Source: an uncultured bacterium | Lineage (GTDB): Bacteria; Bacillota; Clostridia; Lachnospirales; Lachnospiraceae | Direction of reading: 5' to 3' | Assembly (NCBI GenBank): GCA_947086625.1 | Contig: CAMTZV010000054.1 | Span: forward strand, 1 to 7,737 | Length of the DNA stretch: 7,737 bases | Translations under genes and position numbers: made by a program | Notes under the pieces: generated by a model | What the model saw: only the letters and a program-made list of their open reading frames with translations | Database searches by the model: none | Told to the model about the DNA's origin: nothing | Shown here: piece by piece, positions 5,272-7,737 of the stretch | Layout of the letters: every line of letters starts with the position of its first letter | How positions within the stretch are numbered: the stretch's first letter is position 1

Positions 5272-6121
5272 ATGGAATGTCCTCTTTGGCCTTCTGTTTC
5301 TGGCAGGCTTTGGAATTCTGGCCTACCCGACGATTTCCGACCGGTGGAACAGCTATCGGCAGTCGAAGCTGATCTCCGAGTACGAGACGCGGGTAGGCCA
5401 GATGCAGGAGGAGGATTTTGAGGAAGAATGGGAGGCGGCCAGAGCGTATAACGATACCTTTTCCGGAAACAGTATCACTGCAAATGTGTTTGGCGCGGGC
5501 GAGGAGGGGGATCTTGAGGATACGGCTTATTGGGACATACTCAACGTCGCCGGGGACGGCGTCATGGGGTATCTCACGATACCGGAAATCGACGTGAATC
5601 TGGCCGTTTACCACGGGACGTCGGAGGACGTTTTGCAGACGGGGGTCGGGCATATGAACGGCAGCAAGCTTCCGGTGGGAGGCGCGGGCAATCACAGCGT
5701 TCTGGCGGCTCACCGGGGACTGCCCAGCGCAAAGCTGTTTACGGATATCGACCGCTTAGAGCAGGGCGACCGGTTCTACCTGCATATTTTAAACGAGGAT
5801 TTCGCCTATGAGGTAGACCGCATCCTGCCCATGATCGAAAAGGATGATTACGCCGCCCTGGAGGAGGCGGTGAAGATCGAGGAAGGGCAGGATCAGGTCA
5901 CGCTCTTTACGTGTACGCCCTACGGCGTCAACAGCCATCGTCTGCTCGTGCGGGGCCATCGGGTTCCCTATGACGGGCAGGCAGAGCAGGAGCAGGCGGT
6001 GTCCGTGATGGAGGAGGTGCAGCATCACTACGCGGCGTATCTTCTGGCAGGCGTGGGCGCGACGGCGGCGGGCATCTTTGCCGTGCGCCGGAGAATGCGA
6101 AAAAGGAGGGGAGAGCGGTAA
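5258..6121 (+). CDS. Class C (pilus-polymerising) sortase
   Basis: This 287-residue membrane transpeptidase cleaves the pilin LPSTG signal and links subunits through the pilin-motif lysine. A membrane span lies near residues 4-24. The catalytic set is complete: H152 in AAHRG, C219 in TLFTCTPYG, and R228 nine residues later in HRLLVRG. GDGVMGYLTIPEI and the YHGTS segment are typical of class C enzymes. A C-terminal span near 257-276 and a basic tail give the usual two-span topology. The lid region carries N76-V77-F78 where this class usually has DP(F/W/Y), so lid control may differ. ATG at 5258 is the first in-frame ATG; a TTG at 5228 adds ten residues without better support. The clear AGAGGG (5234-5239) is spaced for the ATG at 5244, not for this one, suggesting reinitiation after the short MKRKL frame. 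Family call is firm; start use is the uncertain part. Confidence 0.93.
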   Translation: MKRKLWNVLFGLLFLAGFGILAYPTISDRWNSYRQSKLISEYETRVGQMQEEDFEEEWEAARAYNDTFSGNSITANVFGAGEEGDLEDTAYWDILNVAGDGVMGYLTIPEIDVNLAVYHGTSEDVLQTGVGHMNGSKLPVGGAGNHSVLAAHRGLPSAKLFTDIDRLEQGDRFYLHILNEDFAYEVDRILPMIEKDDYAALEEAVKIEEGQDQVTLFTCTPYGVNSHRLLVRGHRVPYDGQAEQEQAVSVMEEVQHHYAAYLLAGVGATAAGIFAVRRRMRKRRGER

Positions 6122-6130
6122 GCGGGTAAC

Positions 6131-6175
6131 TTTTCACGCTCTAGGAACGCGCGCTGGCTGCGCGTCCCGTGAGAA
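6131..6175. repeat. Inverted repeat 1 downstream of the sortase gene
   Basis: TTTTCACG (6131-6138) pairs with CGTGAGAA (6168-6175), including one G-U pair. Inside, ACGCGC (6147-6152) pairs with GCGCGT (6160-6165) around a 7-nt loop. It begins 10 nt after the sortase stop and may end or stabilise the pilus transcript, although no U-run follows. Confidence 0.5.
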
Positions 6176-6191
6176 CATGATTCAGGAGTGA

Positions 6192-6230
6192 GGGGCGATT
6201 CTTGCGCAGCAAAACTCCAGATATCGCCCC
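6192..6230. repeat. Inverted repeat 2 in the sortase-ATPase intergenic region
   Basis: GGGGCGAT (6192-6199) and ATCGCCCC (6223-6230) are perfect 8-bp arms around a 23-nt loop. The loop contains ACTCC (6214-6218), complementary to GGAGT (6185-6189) just outside the stem, so a pseudoknot is possible. No T-tract follows on either strand, so it is not a simple terminator. Confidence 0.5.
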
Positions 6231-6234
6231 GAAT

Positions 6235-6272
6235 CGTTACTATGAGCGGCTCCCGGGGCGCGAATAGTAACG
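6235..6272. repeat. Inverted repeat 3 in the sortase-ATPase intergenic region
   Basis: CGTTACTAT (6235-6243) and ATAGTAACG (6264-6272) are perfect 9-bp arms around a 20-nt GC-rich loop. It lies 4 nt after inverted repeat 2 and 28 nt before the -35 box of the next gene. Together the three repeats fill most of 6131-6272, suggesting a structured intergenic element. I do not recognise it as a named repeat family. Confidence 0.5.
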
Positions 6273-6300
6273 GAAAAAGCGGAGCTGTCGGCAAAATGAC

Positions 6301-6329
6301 TTGTCACGGGGCAGGAAAACCTGTATAGT
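6301..6329 (+). promoter_or_regulatory. Sigma-A promoter of the AAA-ATPase gene
   Basis: TTGTCA (6301-6306), a 17-bp spacer and TATAGT (6324-6329) each match consensus at five of six positions. Transcription would start near 6336, about 30 nt before the ATG. The -35 box is half of the small palindrome TGACTTGTCA (6297-6306), which could be a regulator site but is too short to assign. The promoter makes the ATPase gene independent of the pilus operon. Confidence 0.7.
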
Positions 6330-6365
6330 GTGTGTTAGAAAGAAACAGGAAGGCAGGTATATTTC

Positions 6366-7737
6366 ATGATCAGACGTCCGCTGCCGATCGGGATTGAATT
6401 TTATAAGGAAATGATAGACAAGCGCTACTATTATGTGGATAAGACGCTGCTCATAAAGGAGCTTCTGGACAAAAGAGGAAAGGTGAATCTGTTTACCCGC
6501 CCGCGCCGCTTCGGGAAAACGCTGAACCTCCAGATGCTGTGCACGTTTTTTGAGCAGGAGATCGACCGGGACGGAGCGATTGTCGACAACAGCTGTTATT
6601 TTGCGGGCACAAAAATCGCGGAGGCGGGGGAGGCGTATACGGATCATATGGGCCGGTATCCGGTCATTTCGCTTACGCTCAAGTCGGCGAAGCAGCCGAA
6701 TTTTGAGATGGCGTATTCCCGTCTGCGGGAGACGATTGCCAATGAATTTGACCGGCACGGTTATGTGCTGGGGGCAGACTGCATTTCCGAAGATGACAAA
6801 GAAACGTACAGGGCATTGATGGGACGCCGTGCAAAGCGGGACGATTATGCCACGGCGCTTGCATTCCTGTCCAAATGCCTGAAAAGCTATCACGGGAAAA
6901 ACACGATTATCTTGATCGACGAGTACGACGTGCCGCTGGAAAATGCGTATTTCCGCGGTTTTTACGATGAGATGATCGATTTCATCCGCTCACTGTTCGA
7001 GTCCGTGTTAAAGACGAATACAAGTCTGGAATTTGCGGTCATCACGGGATGTCTGCGGATCAGCAGGGAGAGTATTTTCACGGGTCTGAACCATTTGCGG
7101 ATTATATCGATTCTGGACGACAGCTACGCGGAATACTTTGGATTTACGCAGGCGGAAGTAAAAGCGATGCTGGATTACTACGGCATCGGCGAGCGGGAAG
7201 CGGAGGTGAAAAACTGGTACGACGGGTATCTCTTCGGGGATACCGAGGTGTACAACCCGTGGAGCCTCATCTATTATGTCTGGGATATCATAGAGCACAA
7301 CACAGAGTTTCCGAAGCCGTACTGGTCGAATACGTCGTCGAACAGTATCGTGCGGGAGCTGATCGAGCGCGCGGACGACGCCGCAAAGACGGAGGTTGAA
7401 AATTTGATCGCGGGCGGCACAGTGGAAAAGCCGGTTCACGAGGAGGTCACCTACGGGGAGATTTACAAAAATCAGGATAATCTGTGGAACTTTTTATTTT
7501 TCACGGGCTATCTGAAGGCGGTGTCGCGGCGGTACGAGGGGGATACGATCTATCTGACGCTCGAGATTCCGAACGCCGAAATCCGCTATATTTACCGTAA
7601 CACGATCCGCGAGTGGTTTGACGAGCAGAAAAAGGGTTATGACACGACGCCCTTTCTGGAGGGGATGCGCACCGGGAACTGTGAAAAAATCGAGAATTTT
7701 ATCAACGGGCAGCTTCTGGGGAGCATCAGCTATTACG
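6366..7737 (+). CDS. AAA-ATPase-like / PD-(D/E)XK nuclease family protein (PF09820-DUF1703 type), 3' end cut off
   Basis: The visible 457 residues read open from ATG at 6366 to the right edge. The ribosome binding region is AGGAAGGCAGG at 6347-6357. The N-terminus (PIGIEFYKEM, YYYVDKTLLIKELL) is typical of the AAA-ATPase-like family. The nucleotide-binding loop is the family variant RPRRFGKT (45-52) and Walker B is IILIDEYD with D185-E186. VITGCLRISRESIFTGLN (about 226-243) and WYDGYLFG with YNPWSL further along are also family landmarks. Related proteins end in a PD-(D/E)XK nuclease domain, which would lie mostly beyond the window. These genes are common and often multicopy in gut Firmicutes and Bacteroidetes, and their cellular role is not established. 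It has its own promoter and is not obviously linked to pilus assembly. Whether the gene is intact downstream cannot be seen. Confidence 0.88.
   Translation, partial: MIRRPLPIGIEFYKEMIDKRYYYVDKTLLIKELLDKRGKVNLFTRPRRFGKTLNLQMLCTFFEQEIDRDGAIVDNSCYFAGTKIAEAGEAYTDHMGRYPVISLTLKSAKQPNFEMAYSRLRETIANEFDRHGYVLGADCISEDDKETYRALMGRRAKRDDYATALAFLSKCLKSYHGKNTIILIDEYDVPLENAYFRGFYDEMIDFIRSLFESVLKTNTSLEFAVITGCLRISRESIFTGLNHLRIISILDDSYAEYFGFTQAEVKAMLDYYGIGEREAEVKNWYDGYLFGDTEVYNPWSLIYYVWDIIEHNTEFPKPYWSNTSSNSIVRELIERADDAAKTEVENLIAGGTVEKPVHEEVTYGEIYKNQDNLWNFLFFTGYLKAVSRRYEGDTIYLTLEIPNAEIRYIYRNTIREWFDEQKKGYDTTPFLEGMRTGNCEKIENFINGQLLGSISYY

Noticed and set aside
6240..6893. Minus-strand open frame of 217 codons
   Set aside because: It is antisense to the ATPase gene, which has its own promoter, ribosome binding site and Walker motifs.

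Overview
The window looks like part of a moderately GC-rich Gram-positive chromosome, probably a gut Clostridia (Lachnospiraceae-like) genome. The basis is strong AGGAGG-type ribosome binding sites, consensus sigma-A promoters, a BlaR1-type membrane protease, an LPXTG pilin with a class C sortase, and a DUF1703-type ATPase. Organism identity is inference; nothing in the sequence fixes the species.

Layout. (1) Positions 1-1474, minus strand, hold the first 491 residues of an M56/BlaR1-family zinc protease that runs off the left edge. Its upstream region has a near-consensus promoter (TTGACA-17-TAGAAT) and two BlaI/MecI-type dyads, but no adjacent blaI. (2) Positions about 1655-3306 are a complete IS110-family element of the IS1111 kind. 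It has 12-bp subterminal inverted repeats, a CTG trinucleotide at both edges, a 372-residue DEDD transposase on the minus strand, and about 400 bp of structured non-coding DNA downstream of the transposase. That DNA is where IS1111-type elements encode their bridge (seeker) RNA. I can see short segments in its loops that match the element's own end and both flanks of the insertion site. (3) Positions 3468-6121, plus strand, are a compact two-gene pilus locus: a 582-residue LPSTG backbone pilin and a 287-residue class C sortase. The sortase start codon lies in a 14-bp tandem duplication. (4) Positions 6122-6300 contain three successive inverted repeats. (5) A good promoter (TTGTCA-17-TATAGT) then drives a separate AAA-ATPase/PD-(D/E)XK-type gene that runs off the right edge.

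How the parts relate. The insertion sequence sits in what was the short intergenic region between the divergently transcribed M56 gene and the pilus operon, so it separates the pilin from part of its original upstream DNA. The pilin would be exported, polymerised by the adjacent sortase and anchored to the wall. The M56 protein would sense something outside the cell through a C-terminal domain that does not look like the penicillin-binding domain of BlaR1, and would relieve repression by a BlaI-type repressor encoded elsewhere. The ATPase gene is an independent unit.

The most interesting reading is the insertion sequence. Its candidate guide RNA can be aligned, with the strand polarity expected of bridge RNAs, to the site in which the element now sits. 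The matches are short (6-7 nt), so this is a testable hypothesis and not a proof.
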